A DNA stretch of 48,999 bases from Bacillota bacterium (lineage in GTDB: Bacteria > Bacillota > SHA-98 > Ch115 > JABLXJ01), in the NCBI GenBank assembly GCA_012839815.1, contig DUMQ01000028.1, forward strand, positions 1-48,999. Direction: 5' to 3'. The position numbers and the translations under genes were made by a program. This document shows positions 38,209 to 46,480 of the stretch, piece by piece. How positions within the stretch are numbered: the first letter of the stretch is position 1; every line of letters begins with the position of its first letter. The notes under the pieces are model-generated. The model saw only the letters and a program-made list of their open reading frames with translations, was not told the DNA's origin and did no database searches.

Positions 38209-39500
38209 CCCTTTACAATACCCTGTTTCTTGAGAATCTCCACAAAAAGCCCCACGATCTCGGCGTCGAATTGCTTCCCCGCGCTTGCCTGGAGTCGCCT
38301 GACCGCCTCTTCGGGCGGGAATGCCGGCCGGTACGGTCGCTCCGAGGTCATCGCATCATAGGCATCGGCAACGGCAAGAATCCTCGAGGCAAGGGGGATG
38401 GACTCCCCCTTGAGGCCCATAGGATATCCCTTACCATCAAACCTCTCATGATGGAAGCGGACTATATCAGATGCACCCCGCAGGAACCGGACCTCATTCA
38501 ATATGTTCGCGCCGATAACAGCGTGCTGCTTAAGTTGCGCAAAATCGTTCTCGGTCAGGGCGCCAATCTTATTCAGCAGGTCCTCGCTTATGCCGATCTT
38601 CCCGATATCGTGCAAAAGAGCCGTATATTCCACCTTTTCGATCTCCCCCTCGGGGAGGCGCATGTAACGTGCGATGGAGGTTGCATATTGTGCTACCCTC
38701 TCGGAATGACCTCTCGTATATTCATCTTTAGCCTCCAGTGCAGCCGCCAGAGCCCTCATCGTGCCGAAGTGAACCTCACGCATGTTCATGTACTGCTGGA
38801 AGGAATAACGAGCCAGAAGAAGGGGGATGAAAAACAGGACGGTCCCGGCGACACCAACTGCGACATAGACGGCTGATATGAGAATACCCAGCGGGGCCAA
38901 TGCGAGGTAGCTCGTCAACGCCCATTTGATGTTCATAAACCAGATATGGGAAAAGGGGATCCGCCGCTCGATTGAGATACACGCCGTCACCAGGGTCGAA
39001 TTAACCAGGAAGTATGCGAAGGTACACACAAGTAAAGAAGGATAATCGCGCAGGATGTTGACGGGTCTGGCGATCGCGGTTAGGCCCCCCGTGATCTGGT
39101 AGAGCCTCCCTGCCGTCGCTGCCGCTATGGCTATCTGAGCTATATTGAAGGCGAATCGTATACCCGATGCGCGTCGTCTGATCCCGTTTATAATGCCTCC
39201 TACAGCAGCGACCCATGCTCCGCCGGCCGACCCAAGGGTCAGGATAGCAGCATAGTTGGTTGCAAACCCGACAGTCACGGCGCCACCCCGGGGCAAGGAA
39301 ACAGGAAGCAGCTCCGCAAACGCTGTAAGTATGGCAAAGAATATGAGATGAGGTATGAGGTCGTGTGAAAGATTAAACCCTGTAACCAGAAGTATAGCTG
39401 CACCCAGGAAAACTATTGATATCGAATAGAGATAGAGCATAATTTCCCGCAACTTGAGAAGCAAAGCGTGAATTGAGACCTCCTGCACCTTCGCCTTCAC
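38205..39500 (-). CDS. Membrane-anchored HD-GYP domain protein
   Basis: The 431-residue protein has an N-terminal membrane domain with six to eight helices (LYSISIVFLGAAILLVTGF through TVLFFIPLLLARYSF, about 20-230). A C-terminal HD-GYP domain starts at LAAALEAKDEYTRGHSERVA. Metal-binding motifs are LLHDIGKIG, HAVIGANIL and HHERFDGKGYPMGLKGE, all intact. HD-GYP proteins are mostly cyclic-di-GMP phosphodiesterases, so a signalling enzyme sensing a membrane-related cue is likely. The substrate is not proven by sequence. Confidence 0.93.
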   Translation of the reverse strand: MKAKVQEVSIHALLLKLREIMLYLYSISIVFLGAAILLVTGFNLSHDLIPHLIFFAILTAFAELLPVSLPRGGAVTVGFATNYAAILTLGSAGGAWVAAVGGIINGIRRRASGIRFAFNIAQIAIAAATAGRLYQITGGLTAIARPVNILRDYPSLLVCTFAYFLVNSTLVTACISIERRIPFSHIWFMNIKWALTSYLALAPLGILISAVYVAVGVAGTVLFFIPLLLARYSFQQYMNMREVHFGTMRALAAALEAKDEYTRGHSERVAQYATSIARYMRLPEGEIEKVEYTALLHDIGKIGISEDLLNKIGALTENDFAQLKQHAVIGANILNEVRFLRGASDIVRFHHERFDGKGYPMGLKGESIPLASRILAVADAYDAMTSERPYRPAFPPEEAVRRLQASAGKQFDAEIVGLFVEILKKQGIVKG

Positions 39501-39550
39501 CTCTTCAACCTGGGGCCAGCCGCCGGCGAGTGACCGGGCTCACACCAGGT

Positions 39551-39625
39551 TTACCACCAGAAATTTGCTCCTCCGGCCAAGATCAAAGCAGCTAAAGCCA
39601 GGATGGCCTTAACGATGTTCCTCAT
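39551..39625 (-). CDS. 24-residue hydrophobic peptide
   Basis: A frame of 25 codons starts with ATG at 39623-39625. A perfect GGAGG stands eight bases upstream. The product is MRNIVKAILALAALILAG followed by GANFWW: a positively charged N-terminus, one membrane-length helix and an aromatic end. It ends about 50 bases before the HD-GYP start and reads in the same direction. Function is unknown; a small membrane-inserted peptide is the simplest reading. The strong ribosome-binding site is the main evidence. The longer in-frame extension to 39799 is not protein-like. Confidence 0.6.
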   Translation of the reverse strand: MRNIVKAILALAALILAGGANFWW

Positions 39626-39785
39626 CGCACGATCCTCCATATACGGTCTTTTCAACCGCTGGCGCAGGCCCACACAGGACCACAAGACGCCTGGCGGCAC
39701 CTGCGGCAAGCGGCGCAAGTCCGCTCCGCTAGTCATTAACCGCTTTCGCCGGCTGACTGGCCCCAAGACTTTTAACGGTGTGCAG

Positions 39786-40472
39786 CTAATCGTCACCATA
39801 GGTTATTGTGATGTGTCGATTTATGGCGTGCAGTACAGCTCTTACGACCGCCTCCCCTTCATCCCTCCGTACCAGGGCGACCCCGGAAATCGGCTCCTCG
39901 CCACCCGGCGAGATAAACGAAACCAGGACAATGACAGCCGTGCCCCGACGCATCTGAATCAACTGGACATCCTCGAGGACGAACGAACACGCGCCACCCA
40001 GCAAACCCTCTATGGCATGTGCCGTGGCGCTTGCGGGGAGCCTCAACTTATTATCTGCAGTAGGCGGCCCGAAATCATATCCCCTCGCCACCCGGCCATT
40101 ATGGTTAAGATCCACGTAGAATTTGATGCCGTCGCTCTCGAATGAACTTCGAAATCTCTCAAGTTCGATTCGCTTCTGAGCGACATCAACCCCGCTCGCC
40201 CCCAGCTTCTCAAGGCTCTCGTCCCCGCTCACCCGGGCCACGCTGATCTTCCTCCGGTCGAGTCTGACCCCAAAGCGCACCATACACGCGGATTCGATGT
40301 CACGGACAATCTGCTTCGGTGATCGCTCCTGCGTGGCCAGGACGTGGACTTCCTCGATGGCGCCATCTGACCCCAATATAAGGCGAGCTGTCGACACTCC
40401 CCGGATTTGCCGGATAGTATTTTCCAGCTCTGAGCTGGTCACGATCGGTTTCGGGTCGATCTTGTCCTCCAT
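39786..40472 (-). CDS. Uncharacterised protein, 228 residues
   Basis: I do not recognise a named family. The N-terminal part (about 10-75) reads ENTIRQIRGVSTARLILG then IEEVHVLATQERSPKQIVRD, a compact alpha/beta module seen in several Bacillota proteins of unknown role. A middle linker (VDVAQKRIELERF) leads to a C-terminal beta-rich half with YDFGPPTADNKLRLPASATA and a final helix AVVRAVLHAINRHI. No signal peptide or membrane helix. It starts with ATG behind a purine-rich stretch, 42 bases from the neighbouring nucleotidyltransferase-like gene. Codon use matches its neighbours. Confidence 0.75.
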   Translation of the reverse strand: MEDKIDPKPIVTSSELENTIRQIRGVSTARLILGSDGAIEEVHVLATQERSPKQIVRDIESACMVRFGVRLDRRKISVARVSGDESLEKLGASGVDVAQKRIELERFRSSFESDGIKFYVDLNHNGRVARGYDFGPPTADNKLRLPASATAHAIEGLLGGACSFVLEDVQLIQMRRGTAVIVLVSFISPGGEEPISGVALVRRDEGEAVVRAVLHAINRHITITYGDD

Positions 40473-40514
40473 AACATTTTATGATATTCTATACTATCTC
40501 AGGAGATTCCTTCC

Positions 40515-41660
40515 TTATGTTACATGCGGGATCCCAATTTTTTTAACAATATCCGTAAGAATCCGGATTCCCCCGTTTACGAGAGAATGCCCTCCAAGCA
40601 GTATGGGTTTGCTCTGGCTCACGGCATGCTCAGTTATATCGCGGATCCGCGGATCTTTAACCAGCTCAGCGCGCCCGAGGTCCGAATTAAACCTGTCTGC
40701 CCTGGACGCAGCGATGCCAAGGTGGGAGAAGAGGACCCGCGTGTCGATAAATGTCGCATCACAAATCCCAGCCAGCATCCTGAAGAAGCCCTCCGGTCCT
40801 CCTCCCGACTCAAAAAGAAAGCCGAGGAGCGTTCGCACGCGTCCTCGGCCATAATCCTGACCCGTGCCTGCCATATTAATGGCCTTCATCCCGCGTTCCT
40901 CAGAGAGCACCCTCACCCTGCACTGGGTATTTCTATTGAGGTGCAATACAGATAAGGGATTAACCCTTCCGAAGAGGCCCACCTCGGCCATGGGAGTCCG
41001 GAGGACCTCCATGACGCGCTCGAGACACGAGCGCCTGTCATCAAAGTATCCGACTTCAGTCTTCGCCCGGGGCCCGATATCAGGATGGATTCCCAGTATC
41101 ATCGCATCGGCCGGGGTATCCACATCGAATATCGTCCCGATAGTCTCCTCCATCCGCACGAGGGCCAGTCCCTTTTTCAGCTGCAATATCATGGCAAGCC
41201 CGTTATCAGTCGCAGGAAGGTCGGCATCATCAAGGGAGATCGCGCTCGCCGGGTTAAAGCCTATTATATCGGATGAGAAGAAATTATTCGCCACGATGAT
41301 CCCGGGGCTTGATGCCAGGCATTGGACGACACGCTGCATTTCGTCACGCGTCAGTAACGCCCCCGCCCCACCACCCATGTAAATGAGCGCCCTCGGGTGG
41401 TAGCGGGCAACTATCTCCTTGAGCCTCTTACCCACATGGAAATCCACATCGTGGTTCAGCTCTACATCGGCGCCTAATTTCGCAGCCTCCTTCGCCAGGT
41501 CCTCATAGTTTGTAGAAACCACGATACGCTCAATGCCGTTTAGAGACCCGAACTTCTCGAGATTATCGAGGGTTATCGCCTTGCGCACGTCGGCTAGCCT
41601 GGCCTCGACTTCGCTTTCGGGGCGGCCCCCCTCGAAAATAACGAGCACATTCCCTTTCAT
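40515..41660 (-). CDS. Nucleotidyltransferase-like protein of unknown specificity
   Basis: The 381-residue protein has an N-terminal Rossmann-like half. It contains GIERIVVSTNYEDLAKEAAK, RALIYMGGGAGALLTRDEM and GTIFDVDTPADAMILGIHPD. The last segment resembles the acidic FDIDTPEDL motif of CofC/MobA-like nucleotidyltransferases. The first loop (IFEGGRPESE) lacks an obvious GGxSxRxG nucleotide-binding loop. The C-terminal half (TLLGFLFESGGGPEGFFRML, FIDTRVLFSHLG, GGHSLVNGGIRILTDIV) is not recognised. Substrate cannot be guessed. It is followed by the 228-residue protein and preceded by HPF. Confidence 0.65.
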   Translation of the reverse strand: MKGNVLVIFEGGRPESEVEARLADVRKAITLDNLEKFGSLNGIERIVVSTNYEDLAKEAAKLGADVELNHDVDFHVGKRLKEIVARYHPRALIYMGGGAGALLTRDEMQRVVQCLASSPGIIVANNFFSSDIIGFNPASAISLDDADLPATDNGLAMILQLKKGLALVRMEETIGTIFDVDTPADAMILGIHPDIGPRAKTEVGYFDDRRSCLERVMEVLRTPMAEVGLFGRVNPLSVLHLNRNTQCRVRVLSEERGMKAINMAGTGQDYGRGRVRTLLGFLFESGGGPEGFFRMLAGICDATFIDTRVLFSHLGIAASRADRFNSDLGRAELVKDPRIRDITEHAVSQSKPILLGGHSLVNGGIRILTDIVKKIGIPHVT

Positions 41661-41742
41661 AAGTTCTCGTCTCCCTGAACCTCCCCATGGCTAAAGTCAG
41701 TGCCTGGCCCGCCAATCCCGTCTCCATTAAAACCCAGGCTCG

Positions 41743-42309
41743 CTAAAATTCGGGCTCAATCAGGCCGTAATTGCCATCCTTCCTCCGGTAGATGACGTTG
41801 ACTTGCTCGGTTTCAGCATTGGAGAATACGAAAAAGTCGTGACCAAGCAGCTCCATCTGCATCATCGCCTCTTCTACGGACATGGGCTTCACCGCAAATC
41901 TCTTGGTCTTGACAATCCTGGGCTCCTCATCCTCCACGCCCCCTGCCGCAGGCTCCGGGCCGGCAGTTCCGGACCATTCGCGTAGCGCGGCCTCTACGAT
42001 CTCATTTCCAGCCTGGCGGAGCTTCCGGTTTATCTTGGTCTTATACTTGCGTATCTGGCGTGCAATCTTATCTACCGCCTCATCTATCGAGGCATACATA
42101 TCACCCGTTCTCGCCTCGCCCTTGAGCAAGAGGCCATCAACCTGTATGGTAACATCCACTATATGAAAACCGCGTTCGATGTCGAGCATAACCTGGGCAT
42201 CTATAAAGCTCTTCCCGAAGAACTTCTCGATCTTTGCGACCTTTTTCTCGGCGTAGTTCCTCAATGCCGGGGTCAAATCAACATTCTTGCTCTTTATAGT
42301 AATCTCCAT
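41743..42309 (-). CDS. hpf: Ribosome hibernation-promoting factor, long form
   Basis: Long HPF dimerises 70S ribosomes into inactive 100S particles during slow growth. The chosen start gives 188 residues beginning MEITIKSKNVDLTPALRNYA. The N-terminal S30AE domain (about 1-100, YAEKKVAKIEKFFGKSF, DVTIQVDGLLLKGEA) is joined by an acidic linker to the dimerising C-terminal domain (VKTKRFAVKPMSVEEAMMQ, GHDFFVFSNAETEQVNVIYR). The frame extends to 42399, but the ATG at 42309 stands eight bases behind AAAGGGG. HPF next to secA-prfB is common in Bacillota. Confidence 0.95.
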   Translation of the reverse strand: MEITIKSKNVDLTPALRNYAEKKVAKIEKFFGKSFIDAQVMLDIERGFHIVDVTIQVDGLLLKGEARTGDMYASIDEAVDKIARQIRKYKTKINRKLRQAGNEIVEAALREWSGTAGPEPAAGGVEDEEPRIVKTKRFAVKPMSVEEAMMQMELLGHDFFVFSNAETEQVNVIYRRKDGNYGLIEPEF

Positions 42310-42456
42310 ACGAACAACCCCTTTCAAGCTTATGCCATTATGCCCACGAATACCGCTCAAAATAGCGCCAGCGTCAATCCATATTATTTCCATTATCACC
42401 TTCCTATTTCCATAGTTCCATGTTGGAAGGGAAAATCCTTCTCCCGTCCTGCAGCC

Positions 42457-43791
42457 TCATCGTTTCACCAGCCGCTTCACCGCCTGCTGCAGGGGCAAGA
42501 TCCGCCTCCGGAAGAATGCGCCCGTTTTGTAATATGCCCGTACCCGCGGGTCATCGAACTCGTAGGTATAGTCGAATAGCGAACCCCCAAGCCTCCCTTC
42601 ACGCCTGAGCCTCTCGGCAATCGGGGTCCCCACCAGAACTTGCAACCTGGGCAGGTAGTCAGTTGGAGAAATGGGCACCCTGGACAGCGGGTAACCCACC
42701 TTGCGCAGGAACGACAGATTCTCGGATAATTCCTCAAAGGTCGTGTAGGGGTGCAGGAGAATGAAGCCCAGGCTAAAATCAATATCCAGCTCCCGGAGGA
42801 TCCGGATCGCCCTTTCGTTTTGCTCCACGGTTGTCCCCTTGTTGAAGATATCAAGCGCTCGCTGCACGCCCGATTCAATACCCAGGAATACCTCCTTTAC
42901 TCCGGCCCGCTTGAGAAGCGCAAAGAGCTCCTTGTCAACCTCGTCTGCCCGACAGGATATCCGGAGCGCCATACGGGGGTTTCCCGGGCTCTCCCGGATT
43001 AAGAGCTCGGCAATCCGCGCCGCCCTCTCCCTCCCGGGCCGGCCCGGCCCTATGAAGGTATCATCGACGACCCATATATCGTCAACATCAAAGTCTCTAG
43101 CAAGGATCATCAACTCCTCCAAAACACCCTCCGGTGACCTGGAGCGCCATACCCGGCCGGGCGAAAGCCCGTAGAACGCACGTATGCTGCAGAATGAACA
43201 ATTCCCATAACAACCCCGGCTCGTCGATATACACGCCTTCCCCCCGCGCCGGAGGACTGACTTGAGCGAATCCCTGGCCGGCACCGGGAGAGAATCAAGC
43301 TCTGCGACGAGTTCCCTTGGCGTCGTGCAGACAATGTTCTCCCCCTCAGTGTATGCCAGGCCGCTAACGGTTTGCAGGGACCGGCCTTCCTCGAGTGCGC
43401 GCGCGAGTTCGATAATTGTCACATCCCCCTCCCCGCGAACGACTGAATCGATACCATATTCAGCCCCGAGAACCTCACGAAAGGCGAACGTCGGGAAATG
43501 GCCGCCCACGGTTATGTGCGCATTCGACCCTGCGCGCTTTATGGACCTTGCGAGGCTTAACGGGATCTCCGCCAGCAACTGGAATAGGATAGAGATGCCT
43601 ATGAGCCTGGGCTTTTCCTCAAGAACGCGCCTGACGACGGCATCTATTGATAGGTTCTCGATCGATGCATCCAGCAAGGTAACGTCATGACCCGCCCTTC
43701 GGAGCCCTGCGGCGATATAACCGAGCCCGAGGTTTTCGATACTGTCAGTAAGAGATGCGTGACGAGGTGGGTTTATTAAAAGAACCTTCAA
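42457..43791 (-). CDS. B12-binding domain radical SAM protein
   Basis: The 444-residue protein begins MKVLLINPPRHASLTD, the usual start of a cobalamin-binding Rossmann domain (about 1-140, YIAAGLRRAGHDVTLLDASI). It continues with a radical SAM domain whose CysxxxCysxxCys cluster is visible in SRGCYGNCSFCSIRAFYG near residue 197. Substrate is unknown; these proteins methylate or rearrange lipids, nucleosides or peptides. The start is a TTG overlapping the stop codon of a tiny basic frame. It stands apart from the hpf gene by 147 bases. Confidence 0.9.
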   Translation of the reverse strand: MKVLLINPPRHASLTDSIENLGLGYIAAGLRRAGHDVTLLDASIENLSIDAVVRRVLEEKPRLIGISILFQLLAEIPLSLARSIKRAGSNAHITVGGHFPTFAFREVLGAEYGIDSVVRGEGDVTIIELARALEEGRSLQTVSGLAYTEGENIVCTTPRELVAELDSLPVPARDSLKSVLRRGGKACISTSRGCYGNCSFCSIRAFYGLSPGRVWRSRSPEGVLEELMILARDFDVDDIWVVDDTFIGPGRPGRERAARIAELLIRESPGNPRMALRISCRADEVDKELFALLKRAGVKEVFLGIESGVQRALDIFNKGTTVEQNERAIRILRELDIDFSLGFILLHPYTTFEELSENLSFLRKVGYPLSRVPISPTDYLPRLQVLVGTPIAERLRREGRLGGSLFDYTYEFDDPRVRAYYKTGAFFRRRILPLQQAVKRLVKR

Positions 43792-43821
43792 CCGGGTCGC
43801 CTCCTGACTCTTTTACTCTTT

Positions 43822-43905
43822 TTACCCTTCTTTTTCTCCCTCATGCTCTTTTTCTTCCTCTGCCGGTGTTGCTGCTTCTGCCTGTGCTCTCAATCTCCCG
43901 GCCAT
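43822..43905 (-). CDS. Possible 27-residue acidic peptide
   Basis: The purine-rich stretch upstream of the radical SAM gene holds a frame of 28 codons, MAGRLRAQAEAATPAEEEK then EHEGEKEG. The ribosome-binding site is weak (GAACAGG five bases upstream). A second tiny frame, MREKKKGKKSKRVRRRPG, overlaps it and ends on the radical SAM start. Skewed composition could create both by chance. Confidence 0.22.
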   Translation of the reverse strand: MAGRLRAQAEAATPAEEEKEHEGEKEG

Positions 43906-43981
43906 ATACCTGTTCAAGCTATATACCCGTTCATAAGGTAAGGTGAGACAGGCATGATGGGTTCCTGTACGTAAAACAATT

Positions 43982-44260
43982 CTACAAATTTAAAGTCGCA
44001 TCCTGCTTGCAAATTGGTATGGCGAGAAGTATAATAGAATTGCAAAACTTGTTCAGGTCTGTGGTTGCAAGTCGATGCCGGCCGCGGGCAAAGCGACCCA
44101 CGTAAGGCAGCGTAGAGAAAAAGAAGTTGTCGATCATGGCGCGGTTTAGAGGTAAGCCCTGATCCAGATAGGCGATGAAAGACCTTATGGCAGGCGAGTG
44201 TGGGGGCAAAGACCAGGTCAGCTGAGCAAGGGCGCGATTTTCAAAAAGCGAGGGGATCGG
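43982..44260 (-). pseudogene. Possible gene remnant of unknown type
   Basis: The minus strand encodes an uninterrupted, protein-like stretch without its own start in the right place. It includes ENRALAQLTWSLPPHSPAI, SFIAYLDQGLPLNRAMI, DNFFFSTLPYVGRFARG and DLNKFCNSIILLAIP. It ends at a TAG at 43982. Balanced composition and aromatic spacing suggest a C-terminal fragment, perhaps of a mobile-element protein, but I cannot name the family. Its 5' side runs into the promoter and start of the plus-strand zinc-ribbon gene, so it cannot be intact. Confidence 0.3.
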
Positions 44261-44264
44261 GTTA

Positions 44265-44549
44265 ATGGAGTTTAAGGACAAGGTGCTCACGTGTCGGGAC
44301 TGCGGAGCGGAGTTCGTGTTCACCGCAGGCGAGCAGCAATTCTACGCGGAGAAGGGCTTCGAAAACGAGCCCGTCCGTTGTAAGGAATGTAGGATCGCCA
44401 AGAAGCGGGCACGAAACGAGTCGGGCGGACCACGGGAGCTTTACACAATCATCTGCTCGGCTTGCGGTAAGGAAGCGCAGGTCCCATTCAAGCCTCGAAA
44501 CGACCGGCCTGTATACTGCAAGGAATGTTTCGAGGCCCAAAGGGCGTAG
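44265..44549 (+). CDS. Zinc-ribbon domain-containing protein
   Basis: This is the only confident intact protein gene on the plus strand. The 94-residue protein has two zinc-ribbon modules. The first has CRDCGAEF near 10 with CKECRI at about 39, and the second has CSACGKEA at about 63 with CKECFEAQ at about 84. The segment FVFTAGEQQFYAEKGFENEP between the first ligand pair is characteristic of a widespread bacterial zinc-ribbon family often found as a stand-alone small protein. Its function is not known. A GAGGGGAT ribosome-binding site precedes the ATG. A strong terminator follows 63 bases after the stop. Confidence 0.9.
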   Translation: MEFKDKVLTCRDCGAEFVFTAGEQQFYAEKGFENEPVRCKECRIAKKRARNESGGPRELYTIICSACGKEAQVPFKPRNDRPVYCKECFEAQRA

Positions 44550-44612
44550 GAGCACCTGCCGGGGGCGTCGTAGCGAAGCCGCTTAATGTCGTTTAGTCAA
44601 ACGTAAAAATGT

Positions 44613-44642
44613 GCGTGGCGCAAGTTTGTGCCACGCCTTTTT
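44613..44642 (+). terminator. Rho-independent terminator of the zinc-ribbon gene
   Basis: A ten-pair stem (GCGTGGCGCA at 44613-44622 with TGTGCCACGC at 44627-44636, one G-U pair) encloses the loop AGTT. It is followed by CTTTTT. It closes the plus-strand transcript 63 bases after the stop codon. Confidence 0.9.
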
Positions 44643-44670
44643 GTTACCTTTCACCTTTCCCAACTTACTT

Positions 44671-45122
44671 CTAACTTAGCTACCTCCTAAGTTAGTGCGC
44701 AAAAATACCCAGACCTTCGCAGGTAACAGCTACCAGTGCCGCGCAGTGGCCGAGGTGTCTCGCATCTCTCCGCCAGGCGACCTTAATCTCCGGCCCAATA
44801 GCCCTCGGCCGGAGATTACGGAGCGGCCTGCTCGACTAGGTGTAGGTTCCTTAATTCGTGCCAGTTTACCAGCGCGTCCCGGGGTTGCCGGTGTTGCGTG
44901 ACGGGGCCTTTTGAAATTTGGCAGGGCCCTCACGCCAAATTTCAACGGAGGCGCGCCGCAAGCGCGCCGTCCCCGGAACGCAACACCGGCAACCCCGGGA
45001 AAAACCTCAGTAATCTTCGAACTTACACTTAGCCGCGTCCGCCGGGCGGAGAGATGCGAGACACCCCATGCGAGTGCCAAAAAGGGCAGAGATTTTTGCG
45101 CCACTAACTTAGCTACCTCCTA
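44671..45122. mobile_element. Nested foldback element bounded by 19-bp direct repeats
   Basis: Direct repeats of CTAACTTAGCTACCTCCTA lie at 44671-44689 and 45104-45122. Inside are nested inverted arms in mirror order. Arm A is 44687-44706 with 45092-45112 (one extra base). Arm B is 44755-44774 with 45045-45064 (20 of 20). Arm C is 44877-44899 with 44978-45000 (23 of 23). Local hairpins lie at 44785-44817, 44911-44945 and 44950-44968. No protein is encoded. It could be a MITE-like non-autonomous element or a large structured RNA or DNA element. The caspase stop codon (45120-45122) falls inside the right direct repeat. Confidence 0.8.
44843..44873 (+). repeat. 31-nt interspersed repeat, copy 1
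   Basis: The motif starts TAGGTTCCTTAATT and ends GCCAGTTTACCAGC. It lies inside the foldback element between arms B and C and is not part of an inverted pair. A second copy ends the window. Confidence 0.8.
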
Positions 45123-46469
45123 CCTGTATCGCAAAACCGGGGGGTTGGTGCCCGGCCAGAGCTGCAGCTGCGGGTTTTGGGCGGGACTACCCGGATTTGC
45201 TGAATCCCACCCCATAGTCTCGCGTTTTGTCTCGCTTGCGGCATAGTCGAAAAGCTCACGAGCCGTAATAACCCCATCCCGCGATGTGTCCGCGCTGCCG
45301 CGGTCGACCCCGAGCGCCTTGACCAGGGCGGAGGTGAATACCCCGTGTCCATTCACCTCATAGGAGAGTTCGTCCTGGGATGATGCGGTAAGGACGGTAT
45401 ATCCGGCCATCCTGAGGGCCTTCATTCCTGGTATACCATTCATGAGCGCCGCCTTGCCTATTTTGCCTGGTATGCCCTGTGCTACATCCTGGGTGGTTGG
45501 TACACCCTGGAGCTCTGAAGTTAATATACCTCGTGTCTTCGCGGTTCTCGTAACGATCCCGTTTATAAACGCGCCGCTGTAGCAGGAATCGAGGATGACA
45601 GTTATCTTTTGCGATGGAAGCTCTCTAAGCCAATCAGCCAGCTCACCGTCGGTTATATCCCTTCCCCAGCTCGTCGTAGAGGAATCATACGGGCAAATAA
45701 CCTCCTTGCTCCCATCCGGCGTTCTGGCGCCATGGCCGGAGTAGTATAGCACGAAAAAATCCTCACGGTTCATCCGCTCGCCTATTTCCCTCAGCGCCTG
45801 CCTGATCCCTTCCTTGCTGGCGGCGCTGTCGACGAGCAGTCTTCCGTACCCTACAAATGACCCTGGAGTCATAAGCGCATCGCGCATCGCGGTTGCGTCC
45901 GCGACACATCCGTCAAGGTCGTTCACACTCGGGTCTGCATAATCATCTATGCCGATGAAGAGGTAATAACCTATTCCAAGTTGTACAGGACCCACCGAGG
46001 TTACCTGCCCGGCGCCCACCTTGACCGTAATCCTTACAGGGTCCCTGTAGCTTGGGTGAGAAATAACGAGCGTCCACGTCCCAGGTGTCACATTATCGAT
46101 CCTAAAATAGCCCCTGGAATCTGTCCCGGCAGACAGGCCCGTACCCTCGATCAAGGCCATAGCCCCGCTCACAGGGCTATACCCCTCCGGGGCAACCGCA
46201 AGGCGTGAGACAATCATGGACTTCCCCGTAGACTTCCCTGTAGAACCCGCATAGACATAACCATCGATGGATCCCGTGGATTTCAACGACCCGCTGGTCC
46301 CCCCGGATTCCGGGGAAGGTCCCACCCCTCCCAATCCTCCCAACCCGCATCCGCTCAAGACAGAAGAAACAAAGAAGATGGACAAAACCAGCAACAACCA
46401 CCGGGGGAACTTCCAGGGCCTTATAGGCAGCTCAGTAGGGTCTTTCCGCATCTTCCAGCCATCCTTCAT
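45120..46469 (-). CDS. Caspase-family (C14) lipoprotein
   Basis: The 449-residue protein has an N-terminal hydrophobic segment (WLLLVLSIFFVSSVLSGC) ending in a lipobox-like LSGC, so it is probably a lipoprotein outside the membrane. A beta-sandwich regulatory domain of the carboxypeptidase type follows (about 70-160, GYFRIDNVTPGTWTLVISHP). The caspase-like domain (about 165-430) begins YYLFIGIDDYADPSVNDLDG. The catalytic His lies in VLYYSGHGARTPDG and the Cys in VILDSCYSGAFING. A later ATG (46451) is a possible start. Such proteins are orthocaspases of unknown substrate. The stop lies within the foldback element. Confidence 0.9.
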   Translation of the reverse strand: MKDGWKMRKDPTELPIRPWKFPRWLLLVLSIFFVSSVLSGCGLGGLGGVGPSPESGGTSGSLKSTGSIDGYVYAGSTGKSTGKSMIVSRLAVAPEGYSPVSGAMALIEGTGLSAGTDSRGYFRIDNVTPGTWTLVISHPSYRDPVRITVKVGAGQVTSVGPVQLGIGYYLFIGIDDYADPSVNDLDGCVADATAMRDALMTPGSFVGYGRLLVDSAASKEGIRQALREIGERMNREDFFVLYYSGHGARTPDGSKEVICPYDSSTTSWGRDITDGELADWLRELPSQKITVILDSCYSGAFINGIVTRTAKTRGILTSELQGVPTTQDVAQGIPGKIGKAALMNGIPGMKALRMAGYTVLTASSQDELSYEVNGHGVFTSALVKALGVDRGSADTSRDGVITARELFDYAASETKRETMGWDSANPGSPAQNPQLQLWPGTNPPVLRYR

Positions 46470-46480
46470 AATTTCTAGCC

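Noticed and set aside
46177-46401. Minus-strand frame inside the caspase N-terminal region
   Set aside because: It overlaps the lipoprotein gene in another frame and lacks any recognisable feature.
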